The position numbers and the translations under genes are program-made. A stretch of DNA of 64,000 nucleotides from Nigrospora sphaerica. Taxonomy: Eukaryota > Ascomycota > Sordariomycetes > Amphisphaeriales > Apiosporaceae. Each line of letters starts with the position of its first letter. The first letter of the stretch is position 1. Shown in pieces: positions 12,013 through 25,500 of the stretch. The notes beneath the pieces were generated by a model. It was not told where the DNA came from. It ran no database searches and saw nothing but the letters and a program-made list of their open reading frames with translations. Where the stretch lies: the NCBI GenBank assembly GCA_018287875.1, contig JAGVVL010000027.1, forward strand, positions 620,001-684,000, given 5' to 3'.

Positions 12013-15000
12013 AGTGTGTTCGTGGGAATGACTTTGCAAGGGGTAAGCTGGGCACCTGCTGAGGCCCTGGCCGAGGTATGGTGGCCGGAATACCTTGGAA
12101 TAAGACTCCAGTATCCAACAGCCCTCAACCTGTGCGGCCAAGGCTGTTCGGGCTTCCTTTCGGGACGGTGTTCTGCAGATGGCGAACTCGACCTGCCACC
12201 CCGATGCCCAACCCGTAAGATGAACTCAGCTGGAACACATTTTATGCGCGACTTGAGCGCCGAGGTGCCTATATGAAGTTGTTAGGAGGCACCTACAGAG
12301 GCGGAAGATTAGGCAGCGCAAGTGTTCTGGGACTAGAACCTTGCTGCAGGGACGTCTTTTCCCCAACACCCCACCGTGTCATACAAGTGCCGTGCCGCTC
12401 CCCGTTCCTAGACACGCGACATCATATATTTCAAAAGCCTATCCCATTGGTTGTGTTCTGTCCCCGGTGGAATCTGCCCCGTTCTTGACCGTATTGGATC
12501 CCCACCTGTCAGGGCCTCGGGGCATGTAGTTCGAATAAGGTCGCTGCTCTCATCAAGAAGCTAGAAGCTTTGATGCCGCTGCGGGGAGGCCAGTTGGGGA
12601 TGGTTGCCCTTGCTCTCGTCGGTGCTGACCGTGGCATCTCCCGTTACCTTAGCTTCCGCCGTTCTGCCCCCCGGCCATGTCGGGCTTTATCTGCACCGAC
12701 TGCAACGCTGGACCTGGAAACCGGCGATCCTCACGATGATACCAGGCAAAAGGCTGTACAGCAGCAGCCCGGCGGCTGTCGTGGCCGCCGTGCCCCTTTG
12801 TGGTCAAGAGCATGTGGTGGTGGGATCGTGGGCACAGCCGGCGAGTGGGTCTCGTCAGCCCCGAGAGTGGCTCTCATGCGGATTCGTGGTTCCTGGGGGC
12901 CGAAATTTGCAAACAGTCGGCGTTGGCGACGGCTTCTGGAATCGCGGCTTGTAGCTTCTGGAAGCTCATTACGGATCCGTAATGCGTAACCGTGCGTCCG
13001 CGGCATGGAAGACGGGGACTCGTTGACTGCCGTGGGAACAAGCTCTCAGCAATCAACACGGTGGCTCGCCCGTCAATGGCGGGTGGAGGAATTCCCATGG
13101 CTCCGCTTGAGAGATTGAAATTACCTGTTGGCCGACAAGTTTTTGCGGGGACGGAGAGGATTGACTACCTGCCCGGTTAACCAGGAACCCACCTGCTAGG
13201 AAGCAGAACAATCCCGACTACTGCGTTCCAAGCGGCGTGGGCGTCTGGCACGGGGGCTTTTCACGGCCGTGGCGACTTGTCAAATCTGTCCGCACGACGG
13301 GGGTCGGAGTTGAATGGGAATGGATGTGTGGGCCGAGGGGCATTCACCAGCATGACTTTGGCGGGTGGGTACCCCGTCCGATCTATGGCTACATTGATGT
13401 TCGGTAAAGGCGACGACAGCACGGCTCAGCATCGCTACCCCGACTCAATGCCGAATGGCACCATTAAGGCTGAAACGACATGACAAACCGGGCTGCCCTA
13501 CATGGACTCTTGGCCCCTCGGCCTTCACCCGCAAATCGGCCCTGCCAGAGAGGGAAGAGATGGGTGCATCACGCCGCAGCCCGCAGGCGAAGCTCTGGCA
13601 CCAGCCTTCGAGCCTGGCGGTGGGTTGAGAAGTGTGGGTGGTGGTCGTAGAGGAACCCCCAAAAGACAGGGCCCCACATGACGGCAGCGGCGCCTTGATG
13701 GCGTGCATAAAAGACTGCGTCACTGGAAGAAATCAAGGCGTGAAGGGGTTGGCCAAGCGCGCTTTCACTAACTTCCATGATTTCCCCCCCAAGTCAAGAA
13801 TGCGGCGGGCGCACAAGCGCGCGATGGCCGGCCACGCGATTGATTGCTTGGCACGAGCGGAGTGGCTGGCCAACCGGTAGCTTCTACGACGAATAGGATA
13901 CAATCCCACGGGGACACAACTTGTCCATGCTTCCAAGTTGTCCGATCCGCGACGCGGAAGTGGGTGGAGGTGGAAAGGAGACTCCTCGACGTTTCTCTTT
14001 CTCCCTGGGAGCCAATGCAATCCCATGGACGCCCCAGCGTGGAAAGCCAGCTCTGGCCGCCCGAACGCCCCAATCCTTCCGCCCCTCTTCGGCTTTGGCC
14101 ATATTGGATCGCGAGAGTGCAGGAACTGGGCCCATGTGGAGATGGGCAGAGGACGATCAAACCGAAAGACTGGCGGGTTCCTGCAACGGTGCCGGGGCTT
14201 GCGCGTCTGCACGAGCCAGCAGAGCGTCCGGTGCGGGACTGGCTGACTGGACGGTGAACGGGGAGAAGGCACGAATGAGGCTGAGCTTGGCCGGGCTCGC
14301 CTTAGGGGGGATGATCCAATGAGCTGACCCCCGAGGCCCCCTCCCGAATCGACCATGGTTCGTGAGGACCTCTGGAGCCAAGCTGGGGCCCTGCGTCGGG
14401 ACGGAACAATGTCTCGGACGGGGGAGGATCCTTCTTCGAGGCGAGACGACGTCCCCCGGCTGCAGCAAGAAAGAGGAGCACACGCCTGGGGCTGGACAAT
14501 TTCCGGATCTTGCTTATTATGCGTCACGGCACAAGCCGTCATTGGCCAGCCAGCGGCCGTTGGTGTCGGTTTGGGGATAGGCGCCCTGGCGCCTTGCTGC
14601 CAGGGTCGGCGGCTTAATTTCTCTTTTTGCCGGCCATTGCGACCACACCACCACAACCCCCCCGCCCCGCTTGCTGGCTCACGCTCCTCTCCCCAATGCC
14701 TTCTTCGTTCGTCGACCTGCCACGCCGTCGAAAGTGCAGCATCAAGGCCGGTATACGTCGTGACTATGGATAGGACGACAGGTGGTATGTTGAGGTAATA
14801 CAAACTAGATTCGGCGATGGACAGGACCGGGGCGACCTCGCCGTCGTCCGTATCCCTGCCCACCGTGACATGTGCGCATGCGAGGGCAAGCGGTTGTTTT
14901 TGGTTGCAGGTCTTTGTGCACATACACAAGGCGACAGGGTAGGCCGGCCGAGCATGGGAGGGCCAATGGAAGTTGCCGTTCGGAGGCCGTTACACGCCCG

Positions 15001-16049
15001 TCTGCCCGTCTCTGCCCGTCTCTGCCCGTCGCCAGGGCGGCCGTCTTGCTGTTGTGATGGGATGATTCGGGCAACATGAGCTTCCAGGCAGCGAGGCACG
15101 TGTCCATTCTTACTCGCGACACTGCTCATTTTGCCTTTGGCCCTCTCGCCCCATCATGGCCGGCCTGTCGTCGCATCTTCTGTCCCGCACCCGCCATGAG
15201 CTGCCATGCCTTGTTTCAGCGTCCCGCGGCCGCTGGCCTGCTCCCCTTGCATTCGAGCTTGTACAAGTAGGCAGATACTACGTAGAGGGGTGGGTACCTC
15301 TGGGCCGCCAGGTACGCGCCCAGAGAGGCGACAGAACGACTGCTGTACATGCATGTGTATCTACCTCACCTCACGCCTTGGACTGTTGAAGAGGTGGCCT
15401 CGCGCTTTGCACCCCCAAGCGCCAAGACAAGCTCCCATCTGTGGGTGGTTAAGCGTGGGATCGGCGGGATCCCGCGTCGAGGAGGCCTCAGGAACCGCAG
15501 TGCAGTTCGCTCACCACAAGCGCCACACGGCCGTTGCACGAATTTATTAGGAATGTATGTGTGATTATCGAAATAGGCATGCAGCAGCTAGAGGCCATCG
15601 GCGGGTGTGCGATCGGCCATTGGGACTGTTTAAATTTATGTACCGTTGATTCACGTTGTGACCCTGGGCTCAGCTTACGTGCACCCCCTCATCTCGGGCA
15701 AGGATAAGCCGGCCTGGGGGACCAGCAAGCGCCGGGAAGGTCGTCGGCCCTCGCTCAACCACCCCCTCCCCGGCGGTCCATCCTGGATGGACATGCTGCC
15801 TCCTCTATCCACCCGCCCGGCCGCTGGCTGGTCGCACAAGCGCAGTTCTAGACTCGGTCCCGCGGGCAAGATCGTCGCGCTGCCCTCGCTCGCGGTGAGC
15901 AAGGGGCTTCTCCCCCTCATCCCCCAATGAGGGTCGGCAAATCTCGATTGGGGCTTTGCGTCCTCTGGTAAGGGGGAGGCTCCAGCCTAGCCAGGCTAGT
16001 CCCAGGTAGTGGTGGCCACCTGCCCGCTAATGCCCGCTAACGCCCCTAA
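12013..16049. other. GC-rich region without a supported gene
   Basis: Long open frames here (for example minus 13733..14929) look like chance frames in GC-rich DNA: biased to Arg, Pro and Ser, no domain, overlapping frames on both strands. A short triplicated ctgcccgtct unit lies near 15000-15030. Possible weak hydrolase traces occur before 13 kb. Confidence 0.5.
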
Positions 16050-17453
16050 CGCCCTGGATCCCCGGCCAATTGCAGGCCGTTCTCTCCTTTCCCGCGCCAT
16101 TTGCCTTGGAACCCCCCGATGAACCCCCCTTAGCGACCGACGCCCGCACCCGCCGTGGCAGCGGCTTTTGCATACAACAGGATTTCTACAGCATCATCCA
16201 TTCTGTCATCCGCCCTCCACCCGTTCACTCATTCCTTCATCATACCGACGCTCTTTTACCGACTGCCCGCCTTGCCCTCTGTCGCGCCCGTCGACGAGGT
16301 GCCCGATCAGGTGCTTGCCTTGCTTGCCGTTGCCGTTGCCCGCTTCCCCAACTGCCCGTGTTGCAGCTGTTTGTCGCGCCCGGCACATCCACTCGTTTCG
16401 TTTTATTCTTTTCCGCATTCCTCACCCGAGGGCATCGCTTCGCTCCAGTCCACCACACTCCAGTCCTGCCGGGTCTCGTATCTGCAGCCCATCATTACAT
16501 ACACTGCATCCTCACCCCGGACACCACCGTCCACCGACACGCACTGAGCCGCCTGCTTGCTTTGCTTGCATATGAGTCAAACTCACTCACCTTCCCACGT
16601 CACTCGCTCTACCCATTGAAGGCTCGGCGAAGAAGCTGCAGCTTCGTCCGTCGTCATTGACACTCACGTCCCCGACTCTTAATATTCTAATTCTTCACGC
16701 TGCCGAAGCTTAATACGACTCGGTTACGGACCGCTGGGCTTCGTCCGTCTCAACTCTTGGCTCCAACTTGAAACGCCGTTGGCCGCCTGCATTGCCGTCC
16801 GTCAGTAGTCTAATGCTGCTGGCTGCTGTGAGATCATAAACGTCGAGACCTGTTTTTGAAGCCTCGGTTTCAGCCTCTGCTGTCGCAGCCTACCGTCGTC
16901 CGCATCTGCCAGAGACTAGACGAGACGACACTACGCGCCACGATACGCCTCTCCTTCAGGACGGCGTCTGCAGCTTCATTTTCCTCAGCGATCGCTTTTT
17001 CCGCTGCTGCAGTATTGTACTCGGCATTGTTCCTGGGACCTTGCGCCTTTTCTCCAAGGGTCCCTTTGCTACTGGGATCTTGAGACGCTCTGCACGCCGG
17101 ATCGACGCCCCCTCCACACCAGGCACCCTAGGATCCAGGCCACTCTGTCGCACGTTGCAGCATAGGCGACAGTTGAAACGGCCCTGTCTCCGTGATTCGT
17201 CCAACCCGCGAAACATTCTGCTGTGGCATCTCCTTGCTTCTCGGTTTTCGCGCAGCCTCTCCCTCCGAGGGCTTGTGGTGCAGTCATCATCAACAACACC
17301 GCCTCCAACCTACCTTGAACCGCTAACAAGCTGCCTCTATCCCACAAACCGCAGCGCTTTCACGCCCGACGAAATCAGCTGCTGCACAATTTTGGATAAC
17401 GATACACCAATTCGAACTGGCCACGCGCCATTGCCCTCGTCATATGCGAAATA
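16050..17453 (+). promoter_or_regulatory. Probable promoter and long pyrimidine-rich 5' leader of the TBC gene
   Basis: The 1.4 kb before the TBC start codon is rich in C and T on the coding strand, a common property of fungal promoters and 5' leaders. Open frames in it lack motifs. No exact transcription start or leader intron could be fixed. Confidence 0.35.
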
Positions 17454-19777
17454 ATGACGAACGAACACGATACATCGAGCTCCGGAGCGATTGACATACA
17501 CATGGTCGTGCCCAGCCCGGGATCCCCGCCTGGCATGATTTCCTCCAAATCCTCCAAGACCTCGTCGCTTCGCTCCTCCCTCGCCTCGGACGACGGCGTT
17601 GTGGTGGCCGACGTGAGTAATTTTGAAGAGATTGGGCTCGAGGATGACTCCATTACAGTCGACGCGGCCCATTCGCGCGACCTTAACCAGCTCAAATCGG
17701 ACCCGAACCCCTACAGTGCGTCCTTCACGGCGCAATTGCGCAGACAGTCGATCAAGCACGTCGGCCCCGCCATACACCATGGCCGTCCTGCCCGGAGCAC
17801 CAGCAATGCCGCCGAAGCACCGGCGAGGCCTCCGATCCAACGTTCCATTACGGCCGGTCCCAAAGTTCGGCCTACCGTTCCCGCCCTCAAGACGCAGTTC
17901 CGCGACACGAACACGCAGAACGTGACAAGCCTCGGCCCCCAACACCACAACGGGCCCTTGCCGATCCGAGGGCTCGTGGTCCGGTCTGCCTCGTCCGCCA
18001 GCGCCAACCGCCGTCACCGAAGCCCCAGCCCCAGCCTGTCGCCCTCTGCGCTCAGCTCCCGTGATTTCCGCCGCCCGGGGATGCCAGTGCGACGGAGTAG
18101 CTGGCAGTCCAATCGCGAAGCCAAGTCGACGGATGACTTGGAGAAGGAATGCGACGACGACGACGACGACGACATCCCCGAGGGTGTCTACCTTGACAAC
18201 GTCCCCATCTCACCGCGCCCCATGGACGAACGGCCCCCGAGTCGGGCCATGTCGATATCGTCGTCGGCTTCCCCCGAGAGACGAACCAAGGAGCGTGTTC
18301 GCAGTGTTGGAAACGGCACACCGGCCGTCTCTGTGGAGCAAGGATCCCTCCGCTCGCCCTCGTGGAGGTCGGAAGCTTCTTCGGGCGACTCGATCAAGTC
18401 GCCCGGCTTCAGCCCCTCGCCCACCAAGGGCCGGGCCAAGAGTTGGAACGCGGCTCTTTCGGCGCTCAGTGCCGAGGCCCGGGCCTTGACCGAGAAACTC
18501 GAGGAACATGCCGACGAGGAGGACAAGCATGGTATCCGCGGCGGCTCCGCGGCGCGGCCCACGCCGAAGCCGCGTGTCAAGTCGGCCATGGCCGAACTCC
18601 CGCCTCTGCGCCGGACCAACATCATGATCGACCCTCTCCCCATTTCCAAGGAAAAGGAGGCCGTCCTGTCCCGCACCCGGCCGTCTTGGCTGCCGCCGAA
18701 AGACCCCGCCGAGGAGAAAAAGCACCTCAAGGAGTACCAGCGAATGATGGCCAGCAGCATCGAGGCGGACAAGCGTCGCGAGGCTGCCCGCAAGGAAAAG
18801 GAGAAGAACAAGGATGCCATGGCGGAAAACCTGATCGAAATGTGGGAGGAGAACGTTTTGAAGCGGTGGCCCGAGGCGGTACGGGAGCGCAAGACTCGTG
18901 AGCTCTGGTGGAAGGGCGTCGCCCCGCGCTGCCGCGGCACCGTCTGGACCAAGGCCATTGGCAACGAGTTGGGCCTTAGCGAGACGAGCTACAAGGCCGC
19001 CCTGGCACGGGCTCAGGAAATGGAGACGCGCGCCGCCAAGGGGCAAGCCAGCACCGAAGACGAGCGCAGGATGGCCTGGATGGAGCAGATGAAGCGCGAC
19101 GTCGAGGAGAAGACTTGGGTCGAGCTCAAGATCTTCCAGGCTGGTGGCCCGCTTCACCAGCCTTTGCTCGACGTGCTCAGCGCGTACGCCATGTACAGGA
19201 GCGACATTGGCTACGTGTCGGGCTGTAACGTGAGTGCTTCGTCCCCGGGGAACCCCGGTCTTTGGCGCCGTACTAACATGTGTGTTCGCATTAGACCATC
19301 GCCGCCACTCTGCTGCTGAACCTGCCTTCGGCCACGACGACGTTCGTGGCTCTCGCCAACCTGCTCAACCGAGCCCTCCCCCTCTCCTTCATCGCGGCGG
19401 ACCAGGGTGCCAAGTCGAGCGCCTACAACCTCGTGATGAGCACGCTCTTGTCCAAGGCGCCGCGACTACACAGCCACCTGATGAGCTCGAAGCTGTCGAT
19501 AGACTTCGAGGAGTACCTGGGCCGCTTCTTCAGCGCGCTGTTTACGCGTGACCTGTGTCTCGACGAGTGCACGCGCCTGTGGGACGTCTACCTCTTTGAA
19601 GGCGACTCGGTGCTCGTCCGTGCGGCCGTCGCCCTTCTCCTCGAGCGTGAAGGCTCCCTATTGGCGGCGCAGAGCCGCGAGGAGGCGCTCAAGGTGTTCG
19701 CGCAGGGGATCCAAAAGACGGTGGCCGGCCGCGAGAATGAGTGGATGGTCAAGGTCCGGGCCGCGGGCAAGGCGTAG
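17454..19777 (+). CDS. TBC-domain protein (Rab GTPase-activating-protein family)
   Basis: Two exons, 17454..19229 and 19295..19777, joined over a 65-nt intron (GTGAGT donor, TACTAAC branch at 19271, TTAG acceptor), give 752 residues in one frame. The first ~450 residues are Ser/Pro-rich and probably disordered, with an Asp run near residue 235. Residues ~480-740 form a TBC domain: RELWWKGVAPRCRGTVW, then LLDVLSAYAMYRSDIGYVSGCN across the splice, IDFEEYLGRFFSALF, and LCLDECTRLWDVYLFEGDSV. TBC proteins stimulate GTP hydrolysis by Rab GTPases in membrane traffic. The catalytic positions are unusual: the Arg-finger motif IxxDxxR reads MKRDVEEK and the Gln-finger YxQG reads YVSG, so it may not be a classical dual-finger GAP. 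The gene appears intact. Confidence 0.9.
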
Positions 19778-20935
19778 GAAGGCCGATGTCCTACGCCGCC
19801 CGCGTCGTATCTGGGTCGTGCCTCGTGGGGCATGCTGCCGGCTTGCGGCGCTTGAACTTGAAGTGAGCGAGCGTGCGAGCGATTATTGTTAATGTATATA
19901 CTTAGTCTTTTCCTGCCCTTCGGCTTCTGAAGCTGGAGCGGACGGGGCTGGACTCTCGACGTGGCCGTAGCCCTGCCGACGGGGCTCGGCGACCTTGGGG
20001 TCCCTTGGTCCTGGCTCTCACGGGTGGCGCTGTTGTCTACGGGCTTGATCTAGTGCAGAGAACGGTTCTTGACAGCAACGCGCCTGTTTTTGGATGGGTC
20101 GGATGCGGAAGGTATAGGGGGGTAGATAGATGGAATGCGACTGATCCCAAGTACTTTTCCTGCCTTTTGGTTGTTGGCTCCTGTCACCGGCGTGCATGTC
20201 GACGGGGGGTTTCGAGGAGGGATGAGCTAAGCCCACCGACCCCTTACGACTCATCATCTCTCATCTATAACGGTCGTGGGCGGGCGTTTTTACGAGTCTG
20301 CCAGTTAGCGTCTTTCCCAACGTCCCCGTCCCCCAATCCATCAGCCTGGCGAACCTGGCCGCCGACCCGTCATGCACCTCGCATCGAACGTCTTGTCCGT
20401 CCTCCCATTGGTCCATTACCCAAAGTCCATACTCACTGATCCAGGCATCCGGGGTGATTCCTACCTAGCACGCCGGCCCCACCCCCTCGCCCCGCGCCCC
20501 GCGCCCCGCACCCCTCGTCCGCTCGCCAACCGGTCCCCGGACGCGGTCCGAGAAAACCCGCACTGGGCCGGGCGAGGCCCCGCGGGCCTGTCGTGGTTTC
20601 CCCGGCGGGGCGGCGGCGAAGCGGTCGCGGCCGCACGGAGGGTGTCGCGTGTGACGATTTCGCGTGTGAAGGGAGGTGGCGACGGGCAGGCGGTTGTGGG
20701 CAAGGGGCAGTCGTAAACCCCGGGGGTACCGTAAGTGCGGGTTGGGGGTTGGAGGTACCGGGTGCCGAAAGGGTAGGTGGTGGTGTATGTCAGGTGGGAA
20801 GTCGGGAGCGTAGAAGGGAAAGGTGAGAGAAAAAAGGGAAAAGGACAGGCAGAGCGCCCGCGGTAGGCAATCGTGGCGCTATATGTCCCGTTCCCCAAGT
20901 ACGGGCCGGTCTGGCGAAGGGCGGGAGCTGAGCTC

Positions 20936-20978
20936 GGGCTGGGCTGGGCCGGGCTGGGCTGGGCTGGGCTGGGCCGGG
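20936..20978 (+). repeat. Pentanucleotide GGGCT/GGGCC tandem repeat
   Basis: About eight consecutive 5-bp units of gggct or gggcc. Simple sequence. Confidence 0.9.
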
Positions 20979-22070
20979 TTCAGCTGAGGTCGACGATGGC
21001 GGGGCGCGATGGCTCGCCTGGGCCCGGGACTTGCTTACGGGCCGCCGGACCCGCCTCCTCGTATCGAGGCAGGCGTTCCGTGGCGTCGAGGCGAGGGGCG
21101 GATTCGCGGTGCTTACGGAAGGGCGGCAGGGCTGGTCGTGAGTGCGGTTTGTGGTTAGAAGCTGGAGGTTGGCGTGGCGTTTGGGTTGCGCATGCCTGCC
21201 GTGGTGGGATGGCGGTGGAAGGCAGTGTTGGTGCTTAGCGGCGCACAGGCGTGGCCCGCTGGTGCCGGGTTGCAATACGATGCGCTCGTTACTTGATGCT
21301 TTCATATTTCATACTTGCTTTTGCCCAATCCATCTATCTGGTGTTTGATGTGGAATAATTATTCACGTGATATTGGGCGCGAACGGGCCTGTACTTCTTT
21401 GGAAGCTTTCGCTTGTGGAACAGATCAACGATCCCGATCGTAGAGGTCCACCTTGAGACCTTCACCGGTATACTTCAAGATGTAAAAGGATCTCCACAGC
21501 GTCTTTCTTAAGGTGGAGGGGTAAGTGGACTGGCAGGAGGATTCATTGAAGAGGGGAGAAGAGAGGTCTGGCCATGAGCCTCGAGACAGGATTACAAGGT
21601 CCCGGCCAAGATATGGGTATCGCCGAGGTCCCGCGTTTCCCAAGCTGACCTGCAACCACCGAAACCCCGTGCATGTTCCGACTCGTTAATTGAGCTCTCA
21701 TGTTCGTAAATTCAAGGCCACACTCACGCATCCGGAGTATGTCTTGTCGACCGGCCAGGAAGGTGAAGGTGTCATGATCCAAACCTAGCGCTCTGAAACA
21801 TGAGCCAACCTCGATGGCTGGCGTACTGCCTGTCGCCGCACGAACCACTTCCAGTCGTTCCAGATGTCGTGAGGAATCAACCCCACTGCTGCGATGCGCG
21901 ACCTTCATGTACGGCATTTTTAGCTTCGAACGAGGGACGGCCCGAGAGGATCATAGTTCGATCTAGTCTCGCGGCCGCGTGTGGTTTCAGTGGGCTACTC
22001 CTACGTCCTTATTCTTAGAAGGTGAGAACCAATTCGATAGCAGGCGTAGCTTACAGGACTGTACCTTATG

Positions 22071-22091
22071 CGTCAGCGAACTTCGCTGACG
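22071..22091. repeat. Perfect 21-bp palindrome
   Basis: Ten-base arms (CGTCAGCGAA and its complement) around a single central C. It lies about 480 bp upstream of the HET-NACHT-WD40 start codon. It could be a protein-binding site or chance. Confidence 0.5.
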
Positions 22092-22573
22092 GTAGATGAA
22101 GCACGATGGATTTCTAGGTCCTTCAATATGGCCTCAAAGGGCGGGGAAAGCCTAGGCCGCCCCGCTGCATCTCTCACCTGACTAGCCTGCTCAAGAAGCT
22201 TAGTGTCACGGCCCAGGCACGCACGAAAACCAAACCACTGTGATATATCCTGCATAAGGTGTACGCATTATTCGTCAGGACCTATTGTGAGCCGTTAGTA
22301 TATAATTAATCAACCAAATAGCGTAGTCTACCTCGGCGATTGCGGGATATTGCGACCAAGAATAGAGGCACGGCTTGATGTGCTAGAAAATTGCTATTAT
22401 TAAGAACCCCGCTTTGTGCCGCCTAAGCTGATAACGTGGCAGTCTGCTTTGGCAATCTAGAACATTTGCCTCAAGCCTTCCCAGCCCCTTTGTAAGCCAT
22501 CCCCATGTTCCACGATGGTCGAAACCGTCCGTCGAAACCGTCTTGGTACTCGTAGCCGAAGCTATCGACCCCT

Positions 22574-25500
22574 ATGCGCCTCCTGCAGCGGCGAACAGAT
22601 GGCGAGTTCAGCCTCACCGAAGTGTCGCAAGAGATCCCCCGGTACGCGATTCTTTCGCATACTTGGAATGACGAGGAAATCACGTTCCGAGATGTCACAG
22701 AACGCACTGGTCTACACAAGAAAGGCTACCAAAAGCTTGACTTTTGCGCAAGACAAGCCGCCAGCGACGGCATCCCTTACTTCTGGGTGGATACCTGTTG
22801 TATCGACAAATCGAACAGCGTCGAACTTTCAGAGGCTATCAACTCCATGTTTCGCTGGTATCAGCAATCGACTAAATGCTACGCATACCTTACAGACGTT
22901 TCAAAAGACCACGATAACGAGGCCGACGAACTATCACGATCGACATGGAAACTGGATTTCCGAAAGAGCAGGTGGTTTACCCGCGGATGGACACTTCAAG
23001 AGCTGGTTGCGCCGGCTTCCGTAGAGTTCTTCTCTCGGGAGGGCCAGCGCCTAGGCGACCGAAGATCCCTTAAACAACTAGTCGTCGATATCACACAAAT
23101 CCCCGAAGCAGCCCTGCGAGGAGGCAGCCTGTCCGATTTCAGCATCGACGAACGTATAGAATGGTCGAAAGGCCGAGTTACCACTCGCGAAGAAGACATA
23201 GCGTATTCCCTCTTCGGAATATTCGGTGTCTTCTTACCACCTATATACGGCGAAGGAGGAAAAAGCGCAATGTCTCGGTTACTGAGAGAGATATACGCAA
23301 TACGGGACGCCCGGGCGGCGGTGCTTGCGAAGTTACCTACCGCATACGGCGCTTCCTTCGACTCCCATGCCGACGAACACAGCCCGACCTGCCTTCCCGA
23401 TACCCGAGTCGAGCTCCTACACGAGATCCATACATGGATTCGAAACCCGACGGCCGAGGCGATGTTCTGGCTCAATGGGATGGCTGGAACAGGCAAATCG
23501 ACTATCTCGCGGACGTTGGCCCATTCTGCGTCGGAGACGGGTTATCTTGGCGCAAGCTTTTTCTTCAAGAGAGGCGAAAGCGATCGTGGCGATGCCTCCA
23601 AGTTCTTCACCACAATTGGGGCGCAATTTGCATCTCGAGAGCCAGCACTCATCCCACACATCCAGGCTGCCATCGATTCGGATCCCACTATAATAAGCAA
23701 AGCGATACGAGAACAGTTCCAGAAGCTGATTCTGGACCCTCTTTCGAAAGTTTCGGTCAACGATTCTACCAGCCGGACTATCTTGGTCGTTATTGATGCA
23801 CTCGACGAATGCGACCATGATGATGATGTCAAACTGCTAATCCAGCTTCTTTCCCGCTCTAAGGAAATCCAGCACTGGCGGTTAAAGGTTTTCCTCACTA
23901 GCCGACCCGAACTGCCGATTCGTCTTGGTTTCAAAGCCGTCCAGGGCACGTACCAGGGCGTCATTCTCCATGAGATCGCTGGAACCATCATCGAGCGGGA
24001 TATTGAGGCCTTTCTACGACATGAGTTCGCACGGATCAAAACGGAGTACAATGAAGCAGCCCCAGACGGTCTGCATTTACCACCCAGTTGGCCGCGTCAA
24101 GCCGATATACAAACATTAGCTCGGATGGCCGTGCCGCTATTTATTTTTGCGGCCACTGTGTGTCGATTCATCTGCGACGAGTGCATCGGCGACCCGAGAA
24201 AGCAGCTCCAAGAGGTCTTGAACTACCAAACGAGGACTCAGATATCCCAGCTGGATGCGACCTACCTGCCAGTCCTGGACCGACTTGCTATCAACTTGAA
24301 AGGCAGACAACGAGCTGAGGTCTGGGAGCGTTTCCGAGACGTGGTTGGTGCTATTATCACTCTTGCTAACCCCCTCTCAATGACCGCTCTAGCCCAGCTG
24401 GTCGGAAGGTCCGACAACGACATCCATGCAACATTACGGATGCTACACTCTGTGTTGAGTGTTTCCTCTGACGGCCCTATCAGAATGTTCCACCTTTCCT
24501 TTCGCGACTTCCTCTTGGACCCGGAGAAATGCGACCGTCCGTTCTGGGTCGACGAGGCGGGGACGCATAAGAAGCTGGCCGACCAGAGCCTGCGGATGCT
24601 AGCAAAGTTTCTACGGGCGGACATATGCAATGTCATTCACCCGGGAACGCCCTCTTCTAATGTCGATCCACAGGAAATAAACGACAGAATCCGTCCAGAG
24701 ATACAATATGCTTGTCGCTATTGGGTATATCACTTGACACGAACAAAGACGAGGCTATCTGATGGTAGCGAGGTGCATTCATTTCTTGCCGCCCACTTCC
24801 TGCACTGGTTGGAGGCATTTAGCTGGATACGCCGAGCTTCGGAGAGCATAGGTCTATTAGATGCGTTACAAGACTTTATCGATGTAAGTGCTAGGCATCG
24901 CTTAAGAACGGCCGGGTTTAACATTTATAGGCCGATACCGGCAGTCGTCTTCTTGCTTTCTTACACGACGCGCGGCGTTTTATCTCTAGTACGATCTTTA
25001 GAGTTGAACTTGCGCCTCTCCAGGTATACTCCTCTGGCCTCCTGTTTACACCAAACAGGAGTATTGTACGCACTACCTTCACTAGCGAAATACCTCGTTG
25101 GATAACGTTACAGCCACGGGTAGAGGATGACTGGGACGCCTGCGAGCGGACGCTCGAGGGCCATAGCGGTTCTGTCAGGTCGGTCGCGTTCTCGCCCGAC
25201 GGCGCCGTTGTGGCGTCGGCGTCGTACGACCAGACCGTCCGGCTCTGGAACGCGGCGACGGGCGCGCCCCTCCAGACGCTCAAGGGCCATAGCTTTTCCG
25301 TCAACTCGGTCGCGTTCTCGCCCGACGGCGCCGTCGTGGCGTCGGCGTCGGACGACCAGACCGTCCGGCTCTGGAACGCGGCGACGGGCGCGCCCCTCCA
25401 GACGCTTGAGGGCCATAGCAATATTGTTAACTCGGTCGCGTTCTCGCCCGACGGCGCCGTCGTGGCGTCGGCGTCGGACGACCAGACCGTCCGGCTCTGG

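Larger units (their letters stand above)
19778..22573. other. Intergenic region; weak minus-strand frames only
   Basis: GC-rich to about 21.3 kb, then AT-richer. Minus-strand frames at 22073..22255 and 21543..21917 have protein-like composition but no recognised motif and no clear splice connecting them. They could be a small hypothetical gene or a relic and are not called separately. Confidence 0.4.

Noticed and set aside
13733..14929. 398-codon minus-strand frame
   Set aside because: GC-rich, Arg/Pro/Ser-biased, overlaps several plus frames, no domain, signal peptide or splice signals supporting a gene.
16070..16660. Open frames in the CT-rich leader of the TBC gene
   Set aside because: All three plus frames are open at once because the DNA is pyrimidine-rich; typical of a fungal promoter or leader rather than coding.
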